Shown here: positions 35,525 through 45,090 of the stretch, in pieces | Numbering within the stretch: position 1 is the stretch's first letter | Layout: each line of letters opens with the position of its first letter | Source of the DNA: Kluyvera sp036759925 | GTDB taxonomy: Bacteria; Pseudomonadota; Gammaproteobacteria; Enterobacterales; Enterobacteriaceae | Assembly: GCF_036759925.1 (NCBI RefSeq) | Contig: NZ_JAPKIB010000004.1 | Span: forward strand, 124,001 to 188,000 | Direction: 5' to 3' | Length of the DNA stretch: 64,000 nucleotides | The notes under the pieces: generated by a model | The model's database searches: none | Seen by the model: only the letters and a program-made list of their open reading frames with translations | What the model was told of the DNA's origin: nothing | Made by a program: the position numbers and the translations under genes

Positions 35525-36772
35525 TTAGCTACGCAGGGCGTTCTTTTCCAGGCGATCGTCTTCCGCCTGGCAAGCCGCGGCGGTAAACAGCACATCAGTT
35601 GACGAGTTGAGCGCCGTTTCGCAGGAGTCCTGCAGCACACCGATAATAAAGCCAACGGCGACGACCTGCATGGCGACGTCGTTCGGGATGCCGAACATGT
35701 TACAGGCCAGCGGGATCAGCAGCAGAGAACCGCCCGCCACCCCAGATGCCCCACAGGCGCACAGCGAAGCCACCACGCTCAGCAGCAGCGCGGTAGGTAA
35801 ATCTACCGGAATCCCCAGCGTATGGACTGCCGCTAGTGTTAATACCGTAATGGTGATTGCCGCCCCGGCCATGTTAATCGTGGCGCCCAGCGGGATGGAG
35901 ACGGAGTAGGTATCCCGGTCCAGATTGAGCTTTTCACACAGCGCCATATTCACCGGAATATTAGCGGCAGAGCTGCGGGTAAAGAAAGCATACACGCCGC
36001 TTTCGCGCAGACAGGCCATGACCAGCGGATACGGGTTGCGACGAATCTTCCAGAAGACCAGCAGCGGGTTTATCACCAGCGCGACCAGCAGCATACAGCC
36101 AATCAGTACCAGCAGCAGCTGCGCATAGCCCCAGAGGGTTTCAAAGCCGGTTGTGGCAAGCGTGGAGGAGACTAAACCGAAGATCCCGAGCGGCGCAAAA
36201 CGGATCACCACTTTGACAATAAAGGTCACCGCATGGGAAATATCGTTGATCAGATTTTTGGTGGTGTCGTTACCGTGGCGCAGCGCAAAGCCTAAGCCCA
36301 CAGCCCACACCAGAATGCCGATATAGTTGGCATTCATCAGCGCGCTGATTGGGTTTGAAACCATGCTCATCAGCAGGCCGCGCAGCACTTCCACGATGCC
36401 AGAAGGCGGAGCGATATCCTCTGCCGCGGCACTGAGGTGCAGCGTAGAAGGGAAGAGGAAACTAAAGAGTACTGCGGTCAGCGCGGCGGCAAAGGTACCC
36501 AGAAGGTAGAGAAATAGAATCGGACGGATATTGGTTTTTTGCCCTTGCTGGTGATTGGCAATGGAGGCCATGACCAGCATTAATACCAGCACCGGTGCGA
36601 CGGCTTTCAGTGCGCCGACAAACAGCGTACCCAACAGGCCAGCGGCGATGGCGGCCGGTTTGGAAACGATGGCCAGCAGAATCCCCAGGATCAGCCCAAC
36701 CAAAATTTGTTTAACCAGACTGCCGCTGGTTATAAAACGCAAAAAGCCGGGTGGTGCGGATGGTTTTGTCAT
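35525..36772 (-). CDS. sstT: Sodium:serine/threonine symporter
   Basis: A 415-residue dicarboxylate/amino acid:cation symporter family member, matching E. coli SstT (414). Hallmarks are TRSSAANIPVNMALCEKLNLD (short form: TRSSAANIPVNMALCEK), SIPLGATINMAGAAI and CACGASGVAGGSLL. It imports serine and threonine with sodium. ATG 36772 follows AAGGAATGCATTG; a preceding in-frame TTG is less likely. Confidence 0.95.
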   Translation of the reverse strand: MTKPSAPPGFLRFITSGSLVKQILVGLILGILLAIVSKPAAIAAGLLGTLFVGALKAVAPVLVLMLVMASIANHQQGQKTNIRPILFLYLLGTFAAALTAVLFSFLFPSTLHLSAAAEDIAPPSGIVEVLRGLLMSMVSNPISALMNANYIGILVWAVGLGFALRHGNDTTKNLINDISHAVTFIVKVVIRFAPLGIFGLVSSTLATTGFETLWGYAQLLLVLIGCMLLVALVINPLLVFWKIRRNPYPLVMACLRESGVYAFFTRSSAANIPVNMALCEKLNLDRDTYSVSIPLGATINMAGAAITITVLTLAAVHTLGIPVDLPTALLLSVVASLCACGASGVAGGSLLLIPLACNMFGIPNDVAMQVVAVGFIIGVLQDSCETALNSSTDVLFTAAACQAEDDRLEKNALRS

Positions 36773-36976
36773 CAATGCATTCCTTAGAGTGATGTGTGTT
36801 GCCTTTCCAGCGACGTATTATTTGTTACGTTTATGTCTGGATGTAAAAAAGTGTTTGCTCGATCGAGTATAAGGAAAGTCGTGGTTTGGGGAAGTATAAA
36901 ATGCTGGAATTTACGTCACATGTCATATTATTTAACTAATGATTTACAATTTGTGACGTGATTAGCAGGATTGATG

Positions 36977-37062
36977 TAGCCCGGGCGAGGCGTTTCACGC
37001 CGACCCCGGGGAAGCTCGGAGCGACTCCCGGCGTCGCTTTGCTCGGCCGGGCTACGGGTTAC
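36977..37062. repeat. REP/BIME element between sstT promoter region and alx 3' end
   Basis: GTAGCCCGGGCGAGGCG and GCTCGGCCGGGCTAC mark two REP units in inverted orientation, with internal GCGACTCCCGGCGTCGC. It overlaps the last codons of alx by a few bases at most. Confidence 0.85.
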
Positions 37063-38027
37063 AGCTTCTGTTTTTTCAGGTCGTTTCGGTGGTTAACCCA
37101 GGCGTTGAGAATCAGGGTGAATGCCAGGATCCCGCCGACCACGCCCAGCGATACCGAGATTGGGATATGGTAGAAATCGACGATCAGCATCTTGATACCG
37201 ATAAACACCAGGATTACCGACAGCCCGTACTTCAGCATCGAGAAGCGCTCTGCCACGCCCGCCAGCAGGAAGTACATCGCACGCAGACCGAGGATCGCAA
37301 ACAGGTTAGAGGTCAGTACGATAAACGGATCGGTGGTGACCGCAAAGATAGCCGGAATACTGTCGACCGCGAAGATAACGTCGCTCAACTCAACCAGAAT
37401 CAGCACCAGCAGCAGCGGTGTAGCAAACAGCACGCCGTTCTTACGGGTAAAGAAGTGCTCGTTCTCGATCTTGTCGGTCATCCGCAAATGCCCGTGCAGC
37501 CAGCGCACCAGCGGTTTGTCACCAATCCCGCCTTCATCTTCCTTCGCCAGCGCCATTTTAATCCCGGTGAACAGCAGGAACGCCCCGAAAAGATACAGCA
37601 GCCATTCGAACTGGGAGATAAGCCAGCTTCCCGCGAAGATCATGATAGTACGCAGCACGATCGCGCCCAGTACGCCGTAAACCAGCACGCGGCGCTGCAG
37701 CGCCGCAGGCACCGAGAAGTAGCTGAACAGCATCAGCCAGACGAAGACGTTGTCTACCGCCAGCGATTTCTCGATCAAGTAGCCGGTGAGGAAGGCCAGC
37801 GCCTGCGGGTCTGCGACCGCGCGGCCCTGAGTTTCCGCCAGATACCACCAGAACGCGGCGTTAAACAGTAATGAGAGGGTGACCCATACCAGCGACCAGG
37901 CTGCCGCCTGTTTCATGGACATGGTGTGCGCGCCTCGACGGCCCTGCAGGAACAGGTCGATAGCGAGCATAATCACCACGACGACAGCGAATCCGCCCCA
38001 CAGCAACGGTGTGCCGACTGTATTCAT
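37059..38027 (-). CDS. alx: TerC-family manganese exporter Alx
   Basis: A 322-residue TerC-family protein with nine predicted membrane helices, highly similar to E. coli Alx (YgjT). Conserved acidic membrane motifs are LIEKSLAVDNVFVW and LVELSDVIFAVDSIPAIFA. It is linked to manganese export and alkaline pH. The 5' leader carries a yybP-ykoY riboswitch and a terminator, so expression is controlled at RNA level. Confidence 0.96.
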   Translation of the reverse strand: MNTVGTPLLWGGFAVVVVIMLAIDLFLQGRRGAHTMSMKQAAAWSLVWVTLSLLFNAAFWWYLAETQGRAVADPQALAFLTGYLIEKSLAVDNVFVWLMLFSYFSVPAALQRRVLVYGVLGAIVLRTIMIFAGSWLISQFEWLLYLFGAFLLFTGIKMALAKEDEGGIGDKPLVRWLHGHLRMTDKIENEHFFTRKNGVLFATPLLLVLILVELSDVIFAVDSIPAIFAVTTDPFIVLTSNLFAILGLRAMYFLLAGVAERFSMLKYGLSVILVFIGIKMLIVDFYHIPISVSLGVVGGILAFTLILNAWVNHRNDLKKQKL

Positions 38028-38046
38028 AGAATTTTTCCTTACGCAT

Positions 38047-38090
38047 AAAAAAAACGGCTAACGTCAGAAGACGATAGCCGCTGCTTTTTT
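38047..38090 (-). terminator. Intrinsic terminator in the alx leader
   Basis: On the minus strand, AGCGGCTATCGTC and GACGTTAGCCGTT form a long hairpin followed by a T8 run, 20 bp upstream of the alx start. It is the expression platform of the riboswitch. Confidence 0.85.
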
Positions 38091-38094
38091 ATGC

Positions 38095-38242
38095 ATAGAC
38101 CTCGCCTTCCGGCAAGGTCTCACTTACAACTAAAAACGAATGCGGTGGCGCATTCGTTTTCCGTTGCTCGGCGACCGGATACGGTTTTGCACGTATCGTA
38201 ATGACGATCCACCGACAAGGAAGTTACTCCCCTTTGCGCGTA
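38095..38242 (-). promoter_or_regulatory. yybP-ykoY (PRE) manganese/pH riboswitch of alx
   Basis: The minus strand contains GCGCAAAGGGGAGTAAC (38225-38241) and CCTTGCCGGAAGGCGAGG (38099-38117), the two conserved arms of the yybP-ykoY motif, with a hairpin between them (CGAATGCG-type, near 38140-38160). Location upstream of a TerC gene and a terminator fits the known E. coli alx element, which senses Mn2+ and alkaline pH. Confidence 0.88.
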
Positions 38243-38301
38243 ACAAAATATGACAAGCCATTGATTTCGTCAATGGCCTGTAACATGTGCTTTACGTTGT
38301 T

Positions 38302-39288
38302 TTACGCGGCAGGGACATCCGCCGGGAAAACAACGCCGGTCTGGCGACGAATTTCCGTCTGAACCTTCGCGGTGATACGGCTCACTTCAAGGGCAGGATG
38401 GTCCACTTCGTTGTTTTCGACCAGGCGCGCAAACTCCTCGGCTTCATACAGCATAGTATTAATATGCTGAGGCTGGCTGAGATCCTGCGCTTTGCTACCG
38501 CGTGGGATGAAGGAGACCTTCTGGCACTCGGAGATTTTCTCCACTACCAGCGCGCCGGCTTCGCCCTGAATTTCGCTCGGCAGGGTAGAGTCGCTGACCT
38601 TAGAGTGCTGCAACGTCACGCTGAAATCGCCGTAGTCGAGCACCGCGATACCGTGCGCATCAACGCCGCTATCCAGCAGGCTGGCAGACGCCTGTACCTG
38701 CTTCGGCTCACCCCACAGGGCTACCGCGGAGGCCAGGCAGTAAAAACCGATATCCATAATCGAGCCGTTAGAGAAGGCCGGATTAAAGGTATTTGGGTTT
38801 TCGCCGTCCAGATAGCGCTGGTAGCGTGAGGAGTACTGGCAGTAGTTGATAAACGCCTTACGTACCGGGCCAACTTTCTCCAGCGACTGCTGCAAAATCT
38901 GGAAGTTAGGCAGGCTGGCGGTCTTGAACGCTTCGAACAGCACCACCTGATTTTCCCGCGCGAGGGCAATAGCCTGCTCGACTTCATGCAGGTTGGAAGC
39001 CAGCGGCTTCTCGCAAATCACATGCTTTTTATGCTGTAAAAACAGCTTAGTCTGCGGGAAGTGGAGTGAGTTAGGGCTGGCGATATAAACCGCGTCAATG
39101 TCTTCGCTTTGCGCCATGGCATCCAGCGACGTAAACAGATGTTCGACGGGATAATCGTTGGCAAAGGTCTGCGCCTGCTCAAGGCTGCGGGAATAGACGG
39201 CGGTCAACTTGTACTTGCCGGTCTCATGCGCGGCATCGACAAACTGGCGGGTGATCCAGTTTGTCCCAATCACTGCGAAACGTATCAT
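38302..39288 (-). CDS. ygjR: Gfo/Idh/MocA-family oxidoreductase YgjR
   Basis: A 328-residue NAD(P)-dependent dehydrogenase. A Rossmann fold begins IRFAVIGTNWITRQFVDAA, and HVICEKPLASN carries the EKP motif of the family, followed by the oxidoreductase C domain. It matches E. coli YgjR. Substrate unknown. In E. coli ygjQ lies between ygjR and ygjP; it is missing here. A hairpin at 38258-38277 lies just after the stop. Confidence 0.92.
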   Translation of the reverse strand: MIRFAVIGTNWITRQFVDAAHETGKYKLTAVYSRSLEQAQTFANDYPVEHLFTSLDAMAQSEDIDAVYIASPNSLHFPQTKLFLQHKKHVICEKPLASNLHEVEQAIALARENQVVLFEAFKTASLPNFQILQQSLEKVGPVRKAFINYCQYSSRYQRYLDGENPNTFNPAFSNGSIMDIGFYCLASAVALWGEPKQVQASASLLDSGVDAHGIAVLDYGDFSVTLQHSKVSDSTLPSEIQGEAGALVVEKISECQKVSFIPRGSKAQDLSQPQHINTMLYEAEEFARLVENNEVDHPALEVSRITAKVQTEIRRQTGVVFPADVPAA

Positions 39289-39360
39289 AAACGCCTTCTG
39301 GCTCCATAAAGGGATTCTTTCGTCAATGTAACACGCCTTTATGACATTGCCAGTGGGCGA

Positions 39361-39861
39361 CTACGCAGATTCCTTTAACGAAAGATGCGTCAGCCACAAA
39401 CGGGTATCAAACTCCAGCTGGTGGTACTGCGGCTCCATGTGGCAGCACAGTTGATAGAACGCTTTGTCGTGATCTTTTTCTTTCAGGTGCGCCAGCTCGT
39501 GCACCACGATCATCTTCAAAAAAGCCTCCGGCGCGTTGCGAAATACGGTAGCGACACGAATCTCGGCTTTGGCTTTCAGTTTGCCGCCCTGCACGCGAGA
39601 CACCGCCGTGTGTAGCCCGAGCGCGTTCTTCAGCACGTGGATCTTGTTGTCGTACATCACCTTATTGATGGGCGGCGCGTTGCGCAGGAACTGGCTTTTC
39701 AGATCCTGGGTATACTGCCAGAGGGCTTTATCGGTGGCGAAATCGTGGGTGCCCGGGTAGCGTTTTTCCAGCACCGCCCCCAGACGCTGTTCAGCAATCA
39801 GCGTTCGCACTTGAGAAAGCAAATGTTCCGGGTAGCCCTGGAGGTAAGTTAGTTGGTTCAT
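39361..39861 (-). CDS. ygjP: YgjP-like metallopeptidase-domain protein
   Basis: A 166-residue protein of the YgjP/DUF45 family with the zinc motif VVHELAHLKEKDH (HELAH plus a distal His). Start ATG 39861 (MNQLTYLQGYP) matches E. coli; a 5-residue longer frame is less likely. UTP pyrophosphatase activity has been reported for E. coli YgjP, as recalled. It diverges from rlmG. Confidence 0.9.
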   Translation of the reverse strand: MNQLTYLQGYPEHLLSQVRTLIAEQRLGAVLEKRYPGTHDFATDKALWQYTQDLKSQFLRNAPPINKVMYDNKIHVLKNALGLHTAVSRVQGGKLKAKAEIRVATVFRNAPEAFLKMIVVHELAHLKEKDHDKAFYQLCCHMEPQYHQLEFDTRLWLTHLSLKESA

Positions 39862-39944
39862 CTTTGCCCATGCCAATCATAAAAAGTGTATACTCACGCA
39901 CCCTTTTCAGGGATACGCCGAAATTTTACCATTCAGGAGGGCCG

Positions 39945-41081
39945 ATGAGCCACACAGACAACGGTTTCCGTTCACTGACACTTAAACGTTTCCCGGAGAC
40001 GGACGACGTTAACCCACTGCTGGCGTGGGAAGCAGCCGATGAATATCTGCTGCAACAGCTGGACGATACTGAGATTCGCGGCCCGGTACTTATCCTGAAT
40101 GATACCTTCGGTGCGCTGGCCTGCGCGCTGGCGGAACATACGCCGTACAGCATTGGCGACTCTTATTTAAGCGAGCTGGCGACGCGTGAAAACCTGCGCC
40201 ACAACGACATTGCCGAGTCGAGCGTGAAATTCCTCGACAGCACCGCGGAATACCCGCAGGCGCCGGGCGTCGTGCTGATTAAGCTGCCGAAAACCATGGC
40301 GCTGCTGGAGCAGCAGCTGCGTGCGCTGCGCGACGTGGTCACGCCAGAAACGCGCATTCTCGCCGGTGCGAAAGCGCGTGATATCCATACCTCTACGCTT
40401 GAGCTGTTTGAAAAAGTGCTGGGCCCAACCACTACCACGCTTGCATGGAAAAAGGCGCGCCTGATCAACGGCACCTTCACCAAACCGGCGCTGGCTGACA
40501 CCGCGCAAACCCTGAGCTGGAAGCTAGAAGGCACCGACTGGACTATCCACAACCACGCGAACGTCTTCTCCCGTACCGGGCTGGATATTGGCGCGCGCTT
40601 CTTTATGGAGCATCTGCCGGAAAACCTGGAAGGTGAGATTGTCGATCTGGGCTGCGGTAACGGCGTGCTGGGCATGACGCTGCTGGCGAAAAACCCAGAA
40701 GCCAGCGTGGTGTTTGTTGATGAATCACCGATGGCGGTTGCGTCCAGCCGCCTGAACGTGGAAACTAACCTGCCGGACGCACTGGATCGCAGCGAGTTTA
40801 TGATTAACAACGCGCTCTCCGGCGTAGAACCGTTCCGCTTCAACGCGGTGTTCTGCAACCCGCCGTTCCACCAGAAGCATGCGCTGACCGATAACATCGC
40901 GTGGGAGATGTTCCACCACGCCCGCCGCTGCCTGAAAATTAACGGCGAACTGTATATCGTGGCGAACCGTCATCTGGACTATTTCCACAAACTGAAGAAG
41001 ATTTTTGGTAACTGCGAAACCATCGCCACCAACAACAAGTTTGTGATCCTGAAGGCGGTGAAGTTAGGCCGTCGTCGTTAA
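39945..41081 (+). CDS. rlmG: 23S rRNA (guanine-1835-N2)-methyltransferase
   Basis: A 378-residue class I methyltransferase, identical in length to E. coli RlmG. The C-terminal catalytic domain has the SAM motif VDLGCGNGVLGMTLL and the NPPFH motif; the N-terminal half is a degenerate copy of the fold. The start at 39945 is set by AGGAGGGCCG upstream. It methylates G1835 of 23S rRNA. Confidence 0.96.
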   Translation: MSHTDNGFRSLTLKRFPETDDVNPLLAWEAADEYLLQQLDDTEIRGPVLILNDTFGALACALAEHTPYSIGDSYLSELATRENLRHNDIAESSVKFLDSTAEYPQAPGVVLIKLPKTMALLEQQLRALRDVVTPETRILAGAKARDIHTSTLELFEKVLGPTTTTLAWKKARLINGTFTKPALADTAQTLSWKLEGTDWTIHNHANVFSRTGLDIGARFFMEHLPENLEGEIVDLGCGNGVLGMTLLAKNPEASVVFVDESPMAVASSRLNVETNLPDALDRSEFMINNALSGVEPFRFNAVFCNPPFHQKHALTDNIAWEMFHHARRCLKINGELYIVANRHLDYFHKLKKIFGNCETIATNNKFVILKAVKLGRRR

Positions 41082-41094
41082 TGAGATAGAACCT

Positions 41095-41164
41095 TTCCCG
41101 GCGTTGCATTCGCTCGGCCGGGCTACCGTTGATGTAGCCCGGCCGAGCGAACGCGACGCCGGGG
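41095..41164. repeat. REP pair between rlmG and fadH
   Basis: CCCGGCGTTGC...CTCGGCCGGGCTAC is followed by its inverted copy GTAGCCCGGCCGAGCG...GACGCCGGG with a 7-bp spacer. It forms a long stem between convergent genes and may block read-through. E. coli has higBA at this joint; it is absent. Confidence 0.9.
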
Positions 41165-41169
41165 GCATG

Positions 41170-43188
41170 TTAAATTCCAAGCGCCAGCTTCGTCCCCTGC
41201 GCAATCGCCCGCCGAGCATCCAGTTCACTGGCCACATCACAACCACCGATAAGATGCACCGTCTTACCTGCCGCTTGTAACGGTTCCTGCAACGCACGGT
41301 TTGGCTCCTGACCGGCACAAATAATCACGTTATCGACCGCTAACACCTGCGCTTCACCGCCTATCTCAACGTGTAACCCCTCGTCGTCTATCTTCTGGTA
41401 GCTGACCGCCGGGATCATCTTCACGCCGCGTGAAAGCAGGGTGGTGCGGTGGATCCAGCCGGTGGTTTTGCCTAACCCTTCGCCCGGCTTGCTGGCTTTA
41501 CGTTGCAGCATCACAATCTGCCGCGGGCTGCGGGCCAGATGCGGCCCTTCCGGGCGCAGGCCGCCCGACTGCTGCAGGCTGGTATCGATACCCCATTCCA
41601 CGCAAAACTCGGCGATATTCTGGCTGGTGGGCTCGCCCGGCTGGCTTAAGTACATCGCCGTATCAAAACCGATGCCGCCACAGCCGATGATCGCCACGCG
41701 CTGCCCCACCGGTGTCTTGTCACGCAGCACGTCCAGATAGGTCAGCACTTTCGGATGATCGATGCCGTCGATCGGCGGGGTACGCGGCGCGATCCCGGTT
41801 GATAGGATCACTTCATCAAAGCTGAGAAGATCGTCGGCGCTGACGCGCTGGTTGAGCTTCAGCGTCACACCGGTGACGTCGATCATCCGGCGGTAGTAGC
41901 GCAGCGTTTCGTAAAACTCTTCTTTGCCGGGGATCTGTTTGGCGATATTAAACTGCCCGCCGATCTCCGCACTGGCGTCGAACAGCGTCACCTGATGGCC
42001 GCGCGCGGCAGCGTTGATCGCAAACGCCAGCCCCGCTGGGCCTGCGCCGACGACTGCCAGGTTTTTGCGCGTGGTCGCTGGAAGGATCGGCATTTTGGTT
42101 TCGTGACAGGCGCGGGGATTGACCAGGCATGAGGTTACCTTGCCAACAAAGATCTGATCCAGACAGGCCTGGTTGCAGCCGATACAGGTGTTGATCTCAT
42201 CACTGCGTCCCGACTGAGCTTTTGACAGCAGCTCGGCATCGGCAAGGAACGGGCGGGCCATCGACACCATATCGGCATCGCCGCGTGCCAGAATATCGTC
42301 TGCCACCTGCGGATCGTTAATACGGTTAGTGGTAATCAGCGGAACGGTGACCAAACCTTTTAATTTGCGCGTCACCCAACTAAACGCGCCGCGTGGTACC
42401 GGCGTGGCGATAGTTGGGATCCGCGCTTCGTGCCAGCCGATCCCCGTGTTGATGATCGTTGCGCCCGCGGCTTCGATCGCCTGAGCGAGGCGTACGGTTT
42501 CATCAAAGGTGCCGCCGTTGTCTACCAGGTCGAGCATCGACAGGCGATAGATAATAATAAAGTCTTTCCCGACGCGCTGGCGTACGGCGCGCACCACTTC
42601 TACCGCGAAGCGCATGCGGTTGTCATAGCTGCCGCCCCATTGATCGTCGCGCTGGTTGGTGCGCGCGGCGAGAAATTCGTTAATCAGGTAACCTTCCGAG
42701 CCCATCACCTCCACGCCATCGTAGCCTGCTTCCCGCGCCAGCTGGGCGCAGTGGGCGAAGTCGTCGATAAGCCTCAGAATACCTTCGTGGGTGAGTTCGC
42801 GCGGCGTAAAGCGGTTGATGGGGGCCTGAAGTGGAGAAGGGGCCACAAGGTTTGGCTGGTAGCTGTAGCGCCCGGTATGCAGAATCTGCAGCGCAATTTT
42901 GCCCCCTTCCTGATGGACGGCGTCGGTAATGGTGCGGTGGTGCGGCAATTGGCTGACATCGTTCAGCATCGCGCCGCCCGCCATCCCTACGCCGGTAGCA
43001 TCCGGAGCGATACCGCCGCTGACGATCAGCGCCACCCCGTGACGCGCGCGTTCCGCGTAGAACGCCGCCAGACGTTCGGCACCGTCGGGATACTCTTCCA
43101 GCCCGGTATGCATAGAGCCCATTAGCACACGGTTTTTCAGCTGGGTAAAACCGAGATCGAGCGGGGCAAACAGCGACGGATAGCTCAT
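41170..43188 (-). CDS. fadH: 2,4-dienoyl-CoA reductase (NADPH)
   Basis: A 672-residue flavoprotein of the old yellow enzyme type with extra domains: an N-terminal FMN TIM barrel (about 1-330), a [4Fe-4S] cluster motif CIGCNQACLDQ with later Cys residues in TSCLVNPRAC, and C-terminal FAD/NAD(P) Rossmann domains (VVGAGPAGLAFA, IIGCGGIGFDTA). It reduces 2,4-dienoyl-CoA in breakdown of unsaturated fatty acids. It is monocistronic. Confidence 0.97.
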   Translation of the reverse strand: MSYPSLFAPLDLGFTQLKNRVLMGSMHTGLEEYPDGAERLAAFYAERARHGVALIVSGGIAPDATGVGMAGGAMLNDVSQLPHHRTITDAVHQEGGKIALQILHTGRYSYQPNLVAPSPLQAPINRFTPRELTHEGILRLIDDFAHCAQLAREAGYDGVEVMGSEGYLINEFLAARTNQRDDQWGGSYDNRMRFAVEVVRAVRQRVGKDFIIIYRLSMLDLVDNGGTFDETVRLAQAIEAAGATIINTGIGWHEARIPTIATPVPRGAFSWVTRKLKGLVTVPLITTNRINDPQVADDILARGDADMVSMARPFLADAELLSKAQSGRSDEINTCIGCNQACLDQIFVGKVTSCLVNPRACHETKMPILPATTRKNLAVVGAGPAGLAFAINAAARGHQVTLFDASAEIGGQFNIAKQIPGKEEFYETLRYYRRMIDVTGVTLKLNQRVSADDLLSFDEVILSTGIAPRTPPIDGIDHPKVLTYLDVLRDKTPVGQRVAIIGCGGIGFDTAMYLSQPGEPTSQNIAEFCVEWGIDTSLQQSGGLRPEGPHLARSPRQIVMLQRKASKPGEGLGKTTGWIHRTTLLSRGVKMIPAVSYQKIDDEGLHVEIGGEAQVLAVDNVIICAGQEPNRALQEPLQAAGKTVHLIGGCDVASELDARRAIAQGTKLALGI

Positions 43189-43300
43189 AAGGATGTCCAG
43201 TATGTAAAATTATTGTTATGTGGTCGGATGAGTTACTAATTTAGCCGTCGGCGGGAAAAAGGGAAAAAGGGAATGCGATGATTGTGATGGGATTCAAAGA

Positions 43301-43328
43301 ACGCCCCCCCACCAAACGGTAGGGGGCG
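43301..43328 (-). terminator. Terminator after patA
   Basis: CGCCCCC and GGGGGCG arms with a roughly 12-nt loop lie 5 bp after the patA stop; the minus-strand transcript continues TTCTTTG. Confidence 0.75.
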
Positions 43329-43333
43329 TGAGT

Positions 43334-44725
<1,392 letters not shown>

Positions 44726-44771
44726 AATGAGCTCCTGGGGATCACGTATCACACGATACTGATTTAAGTAT

Positions 44772-44787
44772 TGCAGGGATTACGCCA
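44772..44787 (-). promoter_or_regulatory. Sigma-54 promoter of patA
   Basis: The minus strand reads TGGCGTAATCCCTGCA, with GG and GC exactly 10 nt apart (-24/-12). Transcription would start about 35 bp before the TTG start. E. coli patA (ygjG) is reported to be sigma-54 dependent under nitrogen control. Confidence 0.8.
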
Positions 44788-45018
44788 CCTCAGCGTTGGC
44801 GGTGAAAATCGGGATAAACGCCTGGGAAAATCGCACTTGTACAATATTTAATCGTCCAGCGAGGCGGGAGAGTGTGAAAGCGGTCACGCAGAGGTGCGTT
44901 GCGGCTGGGCATATTGCCCTACAAAAGAGCAGGTTTTGCGCCACGGCGGAGCAGCAAAGAATGACGTGGGGAAAGTAGGGCTTTTGTCGATTTTGCGATC
45001 TAACGCAAAATTAACAAT

Positions 45019-45045
45019 TAAGGTTAATTAAATATCCTCCGATAT
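45019..45045 (+). promoter_or_regulatory. Sigma-28 (FliA) promoter of aer
   Basis: TAAGGTTA-N11-TCCGATAT matches the flagellar consensus TAAAGTTT-N11-GCCGATAA with correct spacing, 46 bp before the aer ATG. Confidence 0.8.
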
Positions 45046-45090
45046 AACAATTGTAATACATTTCTCTTTGCACCTGAAAAGGATGTTCGT

